Part shown: in pieces, positions 38,883 through 51,382 of the stretch
Layout of the letters: each line of letters starts with the position of its first letter
Position numbering within the stretch: the first letter of the stretch is position 1
From: Gymnorhina tibicen
Taxonomy: Eukaryota; Chordata; Aves; Passeriformes; Artamidae
DNA length: 64,000 nt
Direction: 5' to 3'
Assembly (NCBI GenBank): GCA_013399875.1
Contig: VXAZ01018004.1
Location: forward strand, 1,400,607-1,464,606
Position numbers and translations under genes: made by a program
The notes under the pieces: generated by a model
Told to the model about the DNA's origin: nothing
Seen by the model: the letters and a program-made list of their open reading frames with translations, nothing else
The model's database searches: none

Positions 38883-41526
38883 ATTGGTGAAATGCTGGAA
38901 CACACATTATTTTTTTTAAGAGGCAATTAGGTGGTAACTGCTGTGCTTCAAGGCCATCTCTTTGTTCTGTGTTCATATGGCTCTCAGCACAGCAAAGTCC
39001 CATAAAAGGAGCCTGTAGATGTACAGTCTGCTGTGACAGACAGGTAATTGTTCTCTTAATGACAAGTGCCTGAATTGTCTCATTGGTTTTCCTCTGAGTA
39101 AATACACAGATAATGTGCTGCGCCAGCTTTTCAGAGGTATGTTGTCAAGGGTAGTTGGCACTTGAGAAAGGATTCCAAAATGTCCAAGAGGAAAAAGAAG
39201 TGTGTTAAAGGAGACACACAGGCCCATTAAAAGAGCAGGTAAAGTTCATGTGTTGTTGGACTTGGTTTTTACAGCTTCATGTAAGAGCAGGTATGATGAC
39301 CACAGAGTTAGCACAGTATTGTACAATAGAGGCACATATGTAAATGTTCCCTGAGAAGAGCTCACAGACCCAGCACTGGCTGATGCCTAGAGGAATCCTC
39401 AGTTAATCTTTAAATTTTACTTTTGCAGTAGCTGACTGGAAATCTCATATCCATCTCTTTGGTGAACATCTGGATCTACAAAAGCAAACTTTTCCACTTT
39501 CTTGGGAACTTTCTGGTTGGGAAAACTTTCAGAACCGTCAAGTATGGATATGTCTATTATTTTGACTAGGTTTTCCCTTCATGAAAGTTTGTCTCCTATT
39601 CTACTTTCAGCTCTTTTATAAGCTTTAGAAAACATATCTTCTCTTTCAATGGAAAAGAAAGGAATTCCAGTTCTCTTTCACAGCTTTTGTGCTTCTGCAA
39701 TCATTTTGTCCCAGACTCTTCCACCTCACCTTCCCATTTATGGTCTGTTGTTAAGTGTAACAGAGGAGCCTATTCACCTATTTTTGATACTAATGCGAAG
39801 CTTGCTTTCCCTATTTTTTTATAACCTTCCTTCTTTCCACATCAGATTCAGATTCTTTGCTTGTCTTTGAGGTCATATGATTCTGTCCTGTGGCCAACCT
39901 GGTTTTAATTTTTTTCTGCCTTTCCCACTTTTTCACTTTCTTAGTCTCCTTCCAGTCTGCTCTTCAGCTTGTTCATGTTATTTTCTCATGTGTTACAAAT
40001 TATTTAAAATTCAGATGGATAGGAATTTTTTCTTCTTACACTTGTAAACTGCTATTTGCAGATGGAGATATAAGAAATGTATTAATGTTTATTAATACTG
40101 TTACTTATTCGTCACCTACATAACCAAGGTCTTCCCTATTAGCAATACCAGTAAGTCTTGTTCCTCTTCCAAGCAGCAAATAAATCCAGATCATGAAAAA
40201 ATTTTTTGTTCTACTATCCCTGCAAATTTTAACTTCTGAATTTGTCCTAAAGTGACACCCTATATTTTGTTATCAGCTTTGCCAAGTTGAAACTGTAATT
40301 ACATTCATATACAACCTGAATCAAGTTTCACTTGTCATGAATATTTTTATGTTCTAAAGTCATCCAAAGAATACAACTTTTCTGAGCAACCCAGCTACAG
40401 GTATCTTTCAAGTGATCCTTAATTGCTATTCAAGTAAAAATTCCGATTTCCTTTTTTACAGTAGCTGTCTAATGTCAATGCATTAAATTTAAAATGGAGA
40501 TGGGTATGGGAAACAGCTAGTTCTGTTTTAAAAGACAGCAATTTGCTTGCTTGCAATGGCTGGTTTTAGAAATGAAGTTTTTCCCAAGTTCAAGCCAATC
40601 TCGCAGAGAAAGTGAGTATGTAGACATTTTCTAGTTAATAACATTTGTTTACCTTTTTATATACGTGCATAAAAAGGCAAGTTTGAGGTGAGTTTACAAT
40701 GTGCTTGCAAGCCTTCTTCTGAAATGCATGGACCCAGTCTGGGATTTCCTAACGAGAGAAATACTCTTGCAGCTACAATGACATCCCTAGCATTTTACTA
40801 GCTATCTTCCTAAATCTATATTTGGTTAATACCTATGCCCTCTTGAAACTGGCAGAGAGTTTTTTGAGTGGGCATAGTGCCACCCCAACAGATGGTCACA
40901 GGCGAACGCATGCCAGAGAACCAGTATGTGCCTCATGTTTGAGTATTAAGCGATGGATTTCCATCCAAGAATATCAAAATAGCAGTCAATGCAGAACATC
41001 TGAGCCTATGGCTAAGGGGATATGCTGACTATTCCTGCTCGGAGCTGGATTACCTTTCAAAATCATGATTAAAAGAAAAAAAAGAAGAGAAACAACCTTC
41101 TCCAGCTGTGAAATTTTGGCACTAACAAATGAGGAGTAGAAGGAAAGAGAAGTATTTAATGAAATATTTTAACAGCTTACTACACATTAAGCACCTGAAA
41201 TGTCTCCAAGTAAATAAAAATAGCCTTCATAGGCATGGCTCAATTTCCAGGGAATAGTTTGACTGGTGCCAGAAGCTGGACCTGCAGATTACACATCGTG
41301 GTAGCCCATGTCTGCTTTTTGTTAAACAGCCCAGTCCTATCCAGGGTATGTCACACATCGTGTCAATTTAAATTGGCACAAACTGGTGAATAATACTGTG
41401 TTTGTGCCAAGAAGGCTCTGTTCATTTCTTATACTGATCTATCATGGAAATAAAGTCCTAAAAGGAAAGAAAAGAAAGGAACATACTGAGTAGTTTCAGC
41501 TGGATCAGGGTTAACATTTATTTCAC
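38883..41526. other. Non-coding stretch, no gene recognised
   Basis: AT-rich, pyrimidine-rich in places (39600-39990). No exon or known repeat was identified. A near-palindrome lies at 41360-41379. Confidence 0.55.
41360..41379. repeat. 20-bp near-perfect palindrome
   Basis: GTGTCAATTTAAATTGGCAC reads the same on both strands except for one mismatched pair. The inner 12 bp (CAATTTAAATTG, 41364-41375) are a perfect palindrome. A preceding 'acacatcgtg' occurs twice about 60 bp apart. Confidence 0.8.
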
Positions 41527-41750
41527 AAAATCATAGAATACACTGAGCTGGAATGGACCCGTGAGGATCATTGAGTCTACTCCCGGCCCTGCACAGTACA
41601 ACCCCAAAACTCACACCATGTGCCTGAAAGCATGGTCCAAACTGCCCGAGGCTCTTTTCTTGAACTCTGTCAGGCTTTGTGCTGTGACCACTTCCCTGGG
41701 GAGCCTGTTCAATGACTGATCACTCTCTGTGTGAAGAACGTTTTTCCAAT
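41527..41750 (-). mobile_element. CR1 LINE, 3' end fragment
   Basis: Plus strand begins 'aaaatcatagaatacactga', 'gctggaatggaccc', 'gaggatcattgagtc', then 'cttccctggggagcctgttc' and 'gtgaagaacgtttttcc'. This is the reverse complement of a CR1 3' end. About 220 bp remains, non-coding. Confidence 0.95.
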
Positions 41751-44700
41751 AAATAAAGACAATGCTAATAAACAAATTGTACGGTTCTAAGGATTATATT
41801 GTGAAGGTAAAAGCTGATGCTGACTGGGGAGAGAAACACTAAGAAAGTTTGCATATTCTTCTTCTAGGAATTGAAACAGAGTTATTTTTTAAATTTATTT
41901 CAAAGTCAAGTCAAATTTGTGGGTGAGAGATGATGCTGAGTACCAGAATGAGAAGAAGCTGACATTAACTACTACAGAGAACTTAAGTCACTGGGGAAGG
42001 ATGAGTAACGTTTATCCTCTCAAGCTATCAACCCTGAATTTTGCTTGGTATCTCTGACATTTTAGTCTATATCTACACAGAAATGTCATGCTGATCTATT
42101 TATTTCAAGCCAGTTGTGGCAGCTCAACTCTAATAAACTGCTCATTTCACTTTGCTCCCTAACTTGATCTAATTTCCTTGTTAATCATTGTGTCAATGAA
42201 GCTTTGTGATAATGCTTCTTAAATGCAAGTCCTTTCCTAAAAAAACAACAGTAATACTATTTGGTTCTCACAAAAAACACTCTTTTTATTTTTCTTGCCC
42301 TTAGCTGTACCATAGGTATCTAAAATTATGCAAAATCTGAGGTAGAAACTTAGACTAACAAACTGCCTGGTTGCCATTATTTTTGCCAATTTCTGAACTC
42401 CTGAGTCGTAGTGAAAAACAACACTGTTGAATGTCATCATCAGCATAATCATTGTTAAGACCTGGATAGAGCATTTAGGCCTGCTGAGAGCATTTTTTTT
42501 TAATAACAATGAGCAGAGGTAAAGTATCGCTTTTTCAGGACTAGACTAAACAATTAAACAAGAACAGGATTCAAGGTTTAAAACATAAGAGGAATATGGG
42601 GGGAAAGACAAAAGACCACTTGCAAGCTTCTGTCTTTAATATATGTTTCTCACTATCCACAAGGTTAATGTTTGGGGCTGGTACTAAAATAAACATCCTG
42701 TGGGACAGTTCTATAAGGTGTGATCTCTGTACCGTGCAGCACGGAGTAAAAGATACAGTAGGTTTTGTTCCATGCACAGAAAGGTGCTTCAAACCAACAG
42801 TTTATATAAGTCTCCTCTGCCTCCAGAGTGATGCAGGCATTTTTCAGCTTTTCCAGATTCACTGGAAAAATACCTCTTCACAACTCTGCTTTCACAGTTG
42901 TCTGCAAACATGGACACCTAATTTTCTAAAAAAGCTCTTCAGTTGCTTTTCTTCCATGCATCTTTCTCTCCCCTACAGTGCGTGATGTTTTAGATGCTCT
43001 CTACACGATGATGCTGCCCTTGCACCAGCTGAGATATGGCAAGTAAAATGGCAATGGAAAATGGCAATGGAAAAACAATTACCCCTTCTAACTCCTGTTC
43101 CTCAGGAATATTTGCATTGCAGGTAAAAGATGCATTTAGAGATACAGATGAAAGCAGTTAATACAGGTAGCAATTTCATGGAAACACTTCATCCCAGCAG
43201 TCACTTCTAGCCAGGGTGCAGATGAGATTTTTATCTGAGCCCAGTCTTGCCACAGAGCATGCTGAGCTGTGCTCATATTAGCCAGGTTACACCAACTGCT
43301 GCAGGGCACACATCTCCCTTGTCCTTCTCCGGTGATGAGAGTTTTCATTTCCATAGACTCCAGATGTGGCAATCTCCATATTAATTCTCCCAGGGTAGAG
43401 TAAGCATTTGGGAAGTTCTGTTGATTTTAGGGAGATGAAATAGTTGGGAAGCAGCAAGGCAGTAACTGCATACATAGACATGTAAGTTGTCTTTCTGCAG
43501 GGAGATATTTGTTGCCAAGAAAACGTAAAAAGATTCAAACAAGGCTTTCAGCTCTCCCCAAAATAGTCTGAATGCTTAACAGAAGTAGTTTGCCTTATAG
43601 TTATACTGTGAAATAGCACATAAAATATGATCAAAGATTTTCTTTGCAGCAGTTTTTACAGATATTTGAATTTTCATAATCACACTATATAAAAAATAGG
43701 GACCAGGTAGCCTTTGTCCAGTGGTTTCCTGTTGAAGAGAAAGGTGAGAACTGCTTTGTTATAAATGCCTTCTAGAAGAAGAGAACTAAAAAGCCATGAG
43801 AACTGAGCTGCAAGAAGAAGTCTATTCTGGGTTGTGTGTGATTGCCTGTATACAATATTTCTGCATCTTCATAGTAGCTGGGGATGTGGTTTTTAATTGT
43901 CCTGATAAATTCTCTTCTGTTAGCTCCCCATATTGAATAAACATTGAGAAAGCCGAGGGCAGCTTGTCGAAGCCACGCATTTTGCATGGGGTGCTGACCA
44001 CAGTCCCTGTGTCCCTATCACAACACTCTGCTTTGCAGATGGCATTATCTGCTAAAAAAGGCTCCATTTTCTCATAACAAGCATGTTATCAGAGCTCCTG
44101 GTCTTTCCTAATACTCATTTTATCCTTCCTTCTTCTCTTTACAAGCTGTGCCTAAATCCAGGGGTGCTTCCATATCTAAATTTCCTTTAATTTAGGAATT
44201 AAATTCCTAAACCAGCATCCTCAGCCTACAGACTCTGGCCCAGATGGGACTGAACGAACAATTCTCAGAAGTCTGGGATTTTCAAGATACACTAGGTCAA
44301 AGCACATGCGAATTCATTAATGCATTATATTAAAAAAGAAAGGGTTTCTGGGAAGTAGGGGAAGCAGTTGGCAGCTGTACATTGTTATCTGTGAGTCCTG
44401 CGTTCCTTTCTTTCTTTTTTACCAGTTGGTACATTGTCCTTTTGTTTTTTCCCATCTCTACTCAAAACTGAGCACTTCGCTGTAAAAAGACATTTGAAAG
44501 AGCAAACCTTGAAGATTCAAGGACTGGTATTTGCCTTCTGAAACTCTTACTAGAGATCTGACTTTTGATAAGGACGTTGTCGTCAAATCAGGTACCACTC
44601 TTCGTTTTTCCAGTGTCCTAATGTGGAATAAGCAAGTGCTACTCCAGAGAAGTGCCTCTTTCTGGAGAAAAAGCATGAAAGAAGAAAAATGAAAATGAAA

Positions 44701-46496
44701 GTACCCACTGAGCAGCAAAAAGGTGATTTCAGAATCTGTGCTTATGTTCCTGAGGAGATGGGAAAACTAGGGAATGGGGTAATTGTCTAAATGCAAGTGC
44801 TATTTTAATTGGAATAATGATTGTTCAGTTTTCCATAAAGAATAAAAAGATCTGATATCATAGAAACACACATCTGTATACCTTACTTTCACATGTTAGA
44901 TAAAAAGTGGACCTAACTCCCTACTGCAGAGCTCCAGTTTTACAATAATATTCCTCCACTTTTTTTTCCAGGAGTTGATAACACCCTTGAGTAAGACAGG
45001 TGCAGAACAGATCCAGAATATGTATTATTTATTATCCAGAAGGGACTGAAAATGTCAGTGTATGTATCCTTGAGGAGAGTGGGGCTGTGTAAATATTTGA
45101 ATAGTTTTCGTAACATTTTCCCAGATTTGTTTTTCACCTTTCGGGATTTTCATATTTGAGCAAACATTCACAAAACAGCAAACTGCCTGGAAATCCCTGC
45201 AAAGTCAAAAGATCAGTTATAATCATTTAACTTGAGAGCTGACCCCCCTCCACTGGAAATTATCCATGTTTCGGATGCAAATTATGCAAAAGTGAAATTC
45301 ATTTGCAATTTGAGACAAATGCCAGTATTCTTGAGAGTTTTGAAACTGAATCTAAGCAAGTACTTGCCTGAAAAATATGCTTTTTTTACTGATCAGACTG
45401 TTTCCATGATCCCTACTCCTATATTGCACCTAACACTTTTTTTCACTACAAAAATAAGGAAAAACATTGTATCCATCCTTTATTTGCAGGAAAAAAAATA
45501 TAAACACAGTTGTGCATCTCGACTGGCTAAATTTTTTTTCCCCCCAAGATTTTTTGTTTGCTAATTTCTGAGCCATTTATAATGTAACCTGCTCACAGCA
45601 CAGAATCACAATATCTAGATCTGGATATGTGAAAAAAAAAAAATCACTTCTAAAGACCTAAAGTACCAGCATGCTTCAGGATGAGGAAAACAGTATGGGT
45701 CCAGTGATTTAAGGGATAAGAGAGTTTTTCTGGATTAATATGTAGTGTACATTTTTGTTTCCAGCATTATATGCCACTTGCCAGAACTGTTTGATGCTGT
45801 GAATTAGTTTGGAATTTTAATTTCATGAATAATTCACAATCACTGCAGTGATTCCAGAAAGTCGTAACACCTTATAATACATTCGCGTCAGTGCTCAGCA
45901 CTGAAGGGAATATCGTTGTGTTTCTAGAAAGTGTTGTGATGTCTTGGAGAGTAAGTGCAGTGCAGCTAAACATTAATAAAAATTCCTGTGTGCTTACATG
46001 CATTTTCTTCCTTCTAATCTTCTGTACAACCCACAGGTAACATTTTTTTAACCATGACATCCAGTCTGAAGATACTACATGGCCTGTGCCCAGGATTTTG
46101 TCACTTGTCATGTATTTCAATGGCATTTCCTCCATTTTTGTGAGTTATTGGAATTTTGCCTTCAGGGCACCAAATAGTAAGGTACTGTAGTAGCTAAAGT
46201 AGATTTTGCAGATCCCATCTGAAACTGAACTGAACTTCAAAAAAATATTGCTGTCACCTTTCCTTGCAGGCACCAACAGAGAATAAGAGACCAAATAAGA
46301 AGGCAGCCTAAATCAGTAGAGAAAATGATCCTTAAGTGGAAGTTTTATCTCAGAGGCCCAACGTTTTATCTCTGACAATAATGGCCTGACCTAGTATGGA
46401 ACAAGTTTTCAAATACTCAAACAACATTTCTAAGACTTCCTTTGTGAGATACAGAAAATCCACGCTCTTCCCAAGCAGCAGAAGATAAAGGTAGTG

Positions 46497-46518
46497 CAGG
46501 ACAGGACAGGACAGGACA
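46497..46518. repeat. (CAGGA)4 pentanucleotide repeat
   Basis: Four uninterrupted CAGGA units followed by 'cacatcg'. Simple microsatellite. Confidence 0.9.
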
Positions 46519-47260
46519 CATCGTCAGAGAGCACGTGGGAAACGCAAACTTGCTAAATGTAGTCACAAATAAGAGAGAGAACCATAAAAATATGCTTCCC
46601 CCCCTTCCCCCCACCCCAATACTTATTTGTGCAGTATCTTGGATAACTCCCAGAGTAGGGAAGCAGAAACATATTAACTTAGAGCAACTCAACTCCCAAA
46701 CTGATGGCTTCAGGGAGCACAGATGGGGCTTATTCTCATGTGTTGTGACAGATCAGTTCCCCACCACAGACTGCTAAGTTCACAGTAGGTCTCAGGAGTC
46801 TGAAAGTGAGAGAGTCAGCTTTCAGCATTCAAAGAAAGATTTGTTTTCAGCTGCACAGAGGAAGAAACATGGATCTGTCCTGCCGCAGTACCTGCAAATT
46901 AGGGTCAATTGGAAAAGTGCAGAGGCCAGATTATCTGCATTTTGCTGAATCATGTACAACTCAGCAAAAGGAAGCTAAAATGCAACTAAATTGGAATGGA
47001 CACATTTCGGGCTTTTTTTGCACTGGTGCCAAAACAAAGTAAAAAAAAAAATTTGGGTCCAAAATATTTAGCTAAATACCTGAAATCATTAGTACAGAGT
47101 CTCAGAACTTCTTAGTTATTCTTTACTCACTGTTATGCACAGCCTTTTGACTGATTTCCATAAAGTCCCCTGTGTTCGATGGTCTTTGAGGAGCTAAAAC
47201 AGTTTTACAGTTGTATGATGTAAACACAATAAAATACAGAAAGTTAATGGAAGTAAATTA

Positions 47261-47292
47261 TTTGCCATCGATGGCTATATCGATAGCAAATT
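47261..47292. repeat. Short inverted repeat with nested ClaI-type palindromes
   Basis: Left arm TTTGCCATCGAT and right arm ATCGATAGCAAA pair with one mismatch around a short loop. The left half also contains the perfect 12-bp palindrome GCCATCGATGGC (47264-47275). It may form a small hairpin. No terminator or RNA gene context is seen. Confidence 0.75.
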
Positions 47293-48528
47293 AGGTGCTA
47301 TTTGGAGCAATAGATAACATACTGGTGGGTAAATATTAGTGAGTTTCAGAGTCCATGTAAATTATTCCATGAGTAATCAGGAGTTGGATCATGTTTATAG
47401 TCAAATCAGACACAGGTTTGCTTAAGAAATTCAGAAACCCTAGAAGAAATCTTCCTATAGGACTGCAAAACTGTTTATTTGAGCTAACAAAACTGACTCA
47501 AACCAGCAGATAATTGAAGTGTCATTTCTTTGAAAAAATAGGATTAGAAACTTGAGCACCCAGATGTGGTTTCAGATGAAACAGAGAGACAGAACCTGCT
47601 TTGATAGACAGGGAAGGGAGTGACTCTCTGTTCCTAACTCTAAGAAGTTAAATAAGCCCCTAGAATAGCATTCATGGCAGGTTTTCTCTGTGTCTAAGAC
47701 AGTGATAATGATGAGAATAATACATTTCCCTGGTAGGGTTCCACTTAGAACACAGCGTTCTGTTCTTGTCTATTCAGATTAAACAAGACATTGCAGGATT
47801 TGAAAAGTACAGAGGGAAAGTGCAGCAAGCTATGAAGACAGAATTGTACAAAAAACCAAGTAAACATGTGTGTCTTAAAGGTTCGGGGAAAATAGACAAC
47901 ATCTTCAACACATATTCGATAAATCTGACGGATGTGATGATACGGCTCCTGTAGCCATGCGCAAATGTACCCCCCCATAACAGTGTTCTTTGAATATCAT
48001 AGACAGAAACTGAATATTAATTAAGCCTAAGGTTGCCAAAATACCCATTACAAGATAATGTTTACAGTGAATTACTAAATGAGTCGTTCAGTTATAGAGT
48101 ATTATGATTTTTATTTTTCAGATATACATTATACATTTGTCCTATGAAAGTATTGGGGTACATTTCTGCTGAGGATTTGACGGTTTCCAAGAACAAAATC
48201 ATGGAAGCACACACTCTTCCTCACTTAGAAAATATTTTTAAAGTCATTTTACTGTCAATCTCTAGTCTCTTTCTTGTACTTCAGAGTGAAGGCTTGAAAC
48301 GCATTTGAGTTGAGTTGTTCTGCTGTCTTTTTCTATCCCCAAGAAAACTTTCAGCGTCATTAAAAAAATTGGGAAATTTTGATTTTATGAGGATTGCACT
48401 GAGTTGACGAGGATTCTGATGGAGTTCAGCAGCTTTGGATGGACTGAAGTGTCCATTTTCATTGAGTTTTTCACTACAGGTCTTCCACGTGATGAAACTG
48501 TTTGAACTTTTTCACAAAGCAATGTTAC

Positions 48529-48636
48529 CTCTGGGATCACTACGAGACTTCCACCCACAAAGAGTGTTGCTGTGCCCAGCTGCAAGAGGCCGTCCCTGAT
48601 ACGGAGTAAGCCCCCATTCCTTCTTGTCTTGGTGGC
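48529..48636 (-). other. Candidate 108-bp exon, minus strand, unknown gene
   Basis: On the minus strand a long pyrimidine tract ends in a strong acceptor ('atcttcccccacacttgcag'), followed by a body of exactly 108 bp (36 codons, phase 0 to phase 0) and a good donor (CCAGAG|gtaacatt). The phase-0 frame is open and starts ATKTRRNGGLLRIRDGLLQL, followed by a hydrophobic strand (FVGGSLVVIPE). A second frame is also open, a third is closed. The base composition is GC-richer than its neighbours. I do not recognise the protein. It may belong with the minus-strand candidate at 5840-5933, but no intermediate exon supports that. Confidence 0.33.
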
Positions 48637-51357
48637 CTGCAAGTGTGGGGGAAGATGGTGATGGATGAGAGGCAGATGAGCAGCAAGAGGGAGTCTCAGA
48701 CCAGGTGAAGATCTGCACCTGGAGATGTGAGCTGGAGCTGGGAAGAGAGGCAGGGAGGAAGAGGAGAAGAAGGAAAGTGAGAACAAGAGCCATGTTAAAC
48801 GACCATTGGGAGGGAGAACAGGGACAGAGACATGGTGTTCGCATAGGGAGGATTGCCTATGGACTGCTCATTTTCAAAATGAGAAGCTGAGCCCAGAGGA
48901 CATGTCTGAGCAATGGATGGCAAAGCACAGTGCCCCATTCCATGCTGGTCTAGCCAGCTGCCTAAACAGCCATTAAGGTCTCACAGTTGCTGCAGGCTCT
49001 TTTATTAAATGATACAACTCAGAGAGCCAGCAGTCTGGACCCAGCTTAATAGACCCCAGATCAGAATCCAGTGTTATTCTGGGAAAGGGGCTGCTTTTTT
49101 CTGTGGGTATTTTATCTGCTTATTTTTAGGTTTAAAAAAACCCCAACCAATCCAAATCTTAGACTTTTTAAAGAATATTAATCTTGCGAAGTCTATTCAA
49201 AGGTTGAGAAAGACCAGAACAGACATTACTTTTGCAGTCTGATTTTTTGCAATATCTTTAATTACAGGATCACATATCATCTTCTACAGAGCCCCTGTCT
49301 CAGTCAGGATGGACATGATATGTGGATGAACTGGGCTCTGTGGGGATTGAGTTATGATGCCATTAGTGCCTGAGTGTGGATTCAGGCTACCCTGATTGCA
49401 AAGCAAAGGACATGCATTTAAGACCCTTGCTCTGGGACCTTAAAGATCCTCAGTGATGAAGGCTAAAGGGTGAAGATTAAGCCAGCAATGTATACTAGAA
49501 ACCATTACTTAACAGCAAGCATTTCCATATTTGAATTAAATTAACAGTGTATGTTTCAGTTTTATCTACAGGCTGTTTTCCTGACCATCATTAACTACCT
49601 CATTTCCAGAGCCACTCCAGCAGCAGTTCCTGTGCAGAATTTTTAAGAGCATATCCCATTATACAAAGTAACAAATGTCATTAAGTCATTAATCAAGAAG
49701 ACCTCTATCCAAATTGCTCATTGCTCTTGAATGAACTGTTTTACCTAACAGATCCAGAAACCTTTACCCAAGATCTGTGTGTATAAAGCATATTTTCTTT
49801 TCATTTGAAATGGAATATTGAACTCCAGGAGTTAAGCTCAGGTTTCAGTTATATTTTAAATTCTAAAAAAATCACAAATTATAAGAAGACTCAGCAAGAA
49901 TAGAGAAACTCATTTCGCTTTCCTGTCCCTTTCTCTCCATCCAGCTGTACTCAGAGCTACAGCTGGTACAGAGCCCAAATAAAAGTTGCTGCAGAGAAAT
50001 GTATCCATTTTAGTGGAGTAGCTTGTGTGATTTCTCATAAATGCTTTACAATAATGATAGGCACAGCTAGGAAGCTATCATGGTCTTTTTCCCTGGAGAG
50101 CAATATGTGAACCATACTTGGTGTTTAACCTTTTCTGAGAGGGCAAATGAAGCAGGAGTCAGGCATAATCAAGAACTAGAGGGGGAAACTATATAATCAA
50201 ACATTTTTTTCAAAAATGTCATTCAAATGGTTTGTTCTGGTCCTTTTCTTTGTTTTGATGGGGGGTTAGAGAGACAGACACTCATTGTAAAAGCACTTCA
50301 AGACAGATCAAAACAACCAAATTTTTTCCACATTAATTTTCACATTGTCCAGACATTTAACTCACTTGACTGAATCAGAGACCTCTCTTTCGGAGGTTTT
50401 TCCCCTCGGTGGGGCAAAGTGAGGATATCAATGTTGTACACTCACATGCCATCCACCTGTATGTGTCCAGGGTACCACAGCACACTGGGGATCTGTTCAT
50501 GTGTTTGGCCTTGCAACAGTGAAATCTTCAGCAGCTCTTGCCACTGATCTCAGTGCATGCAAGATGAAACCATTCCTAAGTATGCAAAACACCCGTGGAC
50601 ATCTCTAAACTTGAAAGAAACATCTCAGCCCTGAAAAAAGCGATCCTAGATTCATTTGTATATGGGATATATAGGATATTACATTAATGGTAGTCTGTCT
50701 TTAATGCTGAAGAGCACACATGAGTTTCTAATCAGAGTACAGACCCTTTATTAACTTACTAGTGAGCATGAGCCTTTGCGTCTGGAACAAAGTGTTGCTG
50801 CAGCAGCCAGATACATATGAAAGACCTTTGTGCTATAATGGCCACTGCAAGTGTATTTTACCCTCTCAAAAAAAATTAGAGGAATTGCTGTATATTTAGC
50901 ATGGTCCAAATACCTATCTCGCAACTAATTTGACATTAAAATCGTTGCAGTCTTTGTACTGGGGGGATTTTTTTTTTCCTTAAGTGCTAGGGAGGTAAAT
51001 GAGAACATAATTACATTGTCAAAGTCAATAATAGCAAGCAGCCTCTGTCAGGTCTTGCTGTGCTCAGCACTGTTTCACAGGAACTGCTGGGGAGTTCTTC
51101 CGCCACCAATCCATTTGGCTCCATTTAAGAACTGACTACAGGAAGGTACTTATTGTACAAAATTAGTTTCCTGTATGCTGCAAACTGGCAGTAGCAGAAA
51201 AATACAGGATGAATTTATTAGCTTGCAAGGTCAGCTAATAAAAACAAATTGATGTAACTCAGACCATTGTTTACTTTAAGTCGGATGGCTTCTTAGCCTT
51301 CATTCAAAATTCAAGCCAGTTAACTCCTGCATTTCCAGCCTGCAAAATTGTCATAAC

Positions 51358-51382
51358 AAAAAAAAAAAAAAAAAAAAAAAAA
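51358..51382 (+). repeat. Poly(A) run of 25
   Basis: Twenty-five uninterrupted A followed by 'gaaagaaaa'. The preceding 300 bp do not resemble a known transcript or SINE and have no AATAAA within 30 bp upstream, so a retrocopy tail is possible but not supported. Confidence 0.9.

Larger units (their letters stand above)
41751..48511. other. Non-coding stretch with two weak exon-like segments
   Basis: Exon-like segments on the plus strand at 42979-43122 and 47778-47859 are discussed in the findings and not called as genes. Small structures: a 13-bp tandem duplication at 43045-43070, (CAGGA)4 at 46497-46518 and an inverted repeat at 47261-47292. No interspersed repeat was recognised. Confidence 0.5.
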
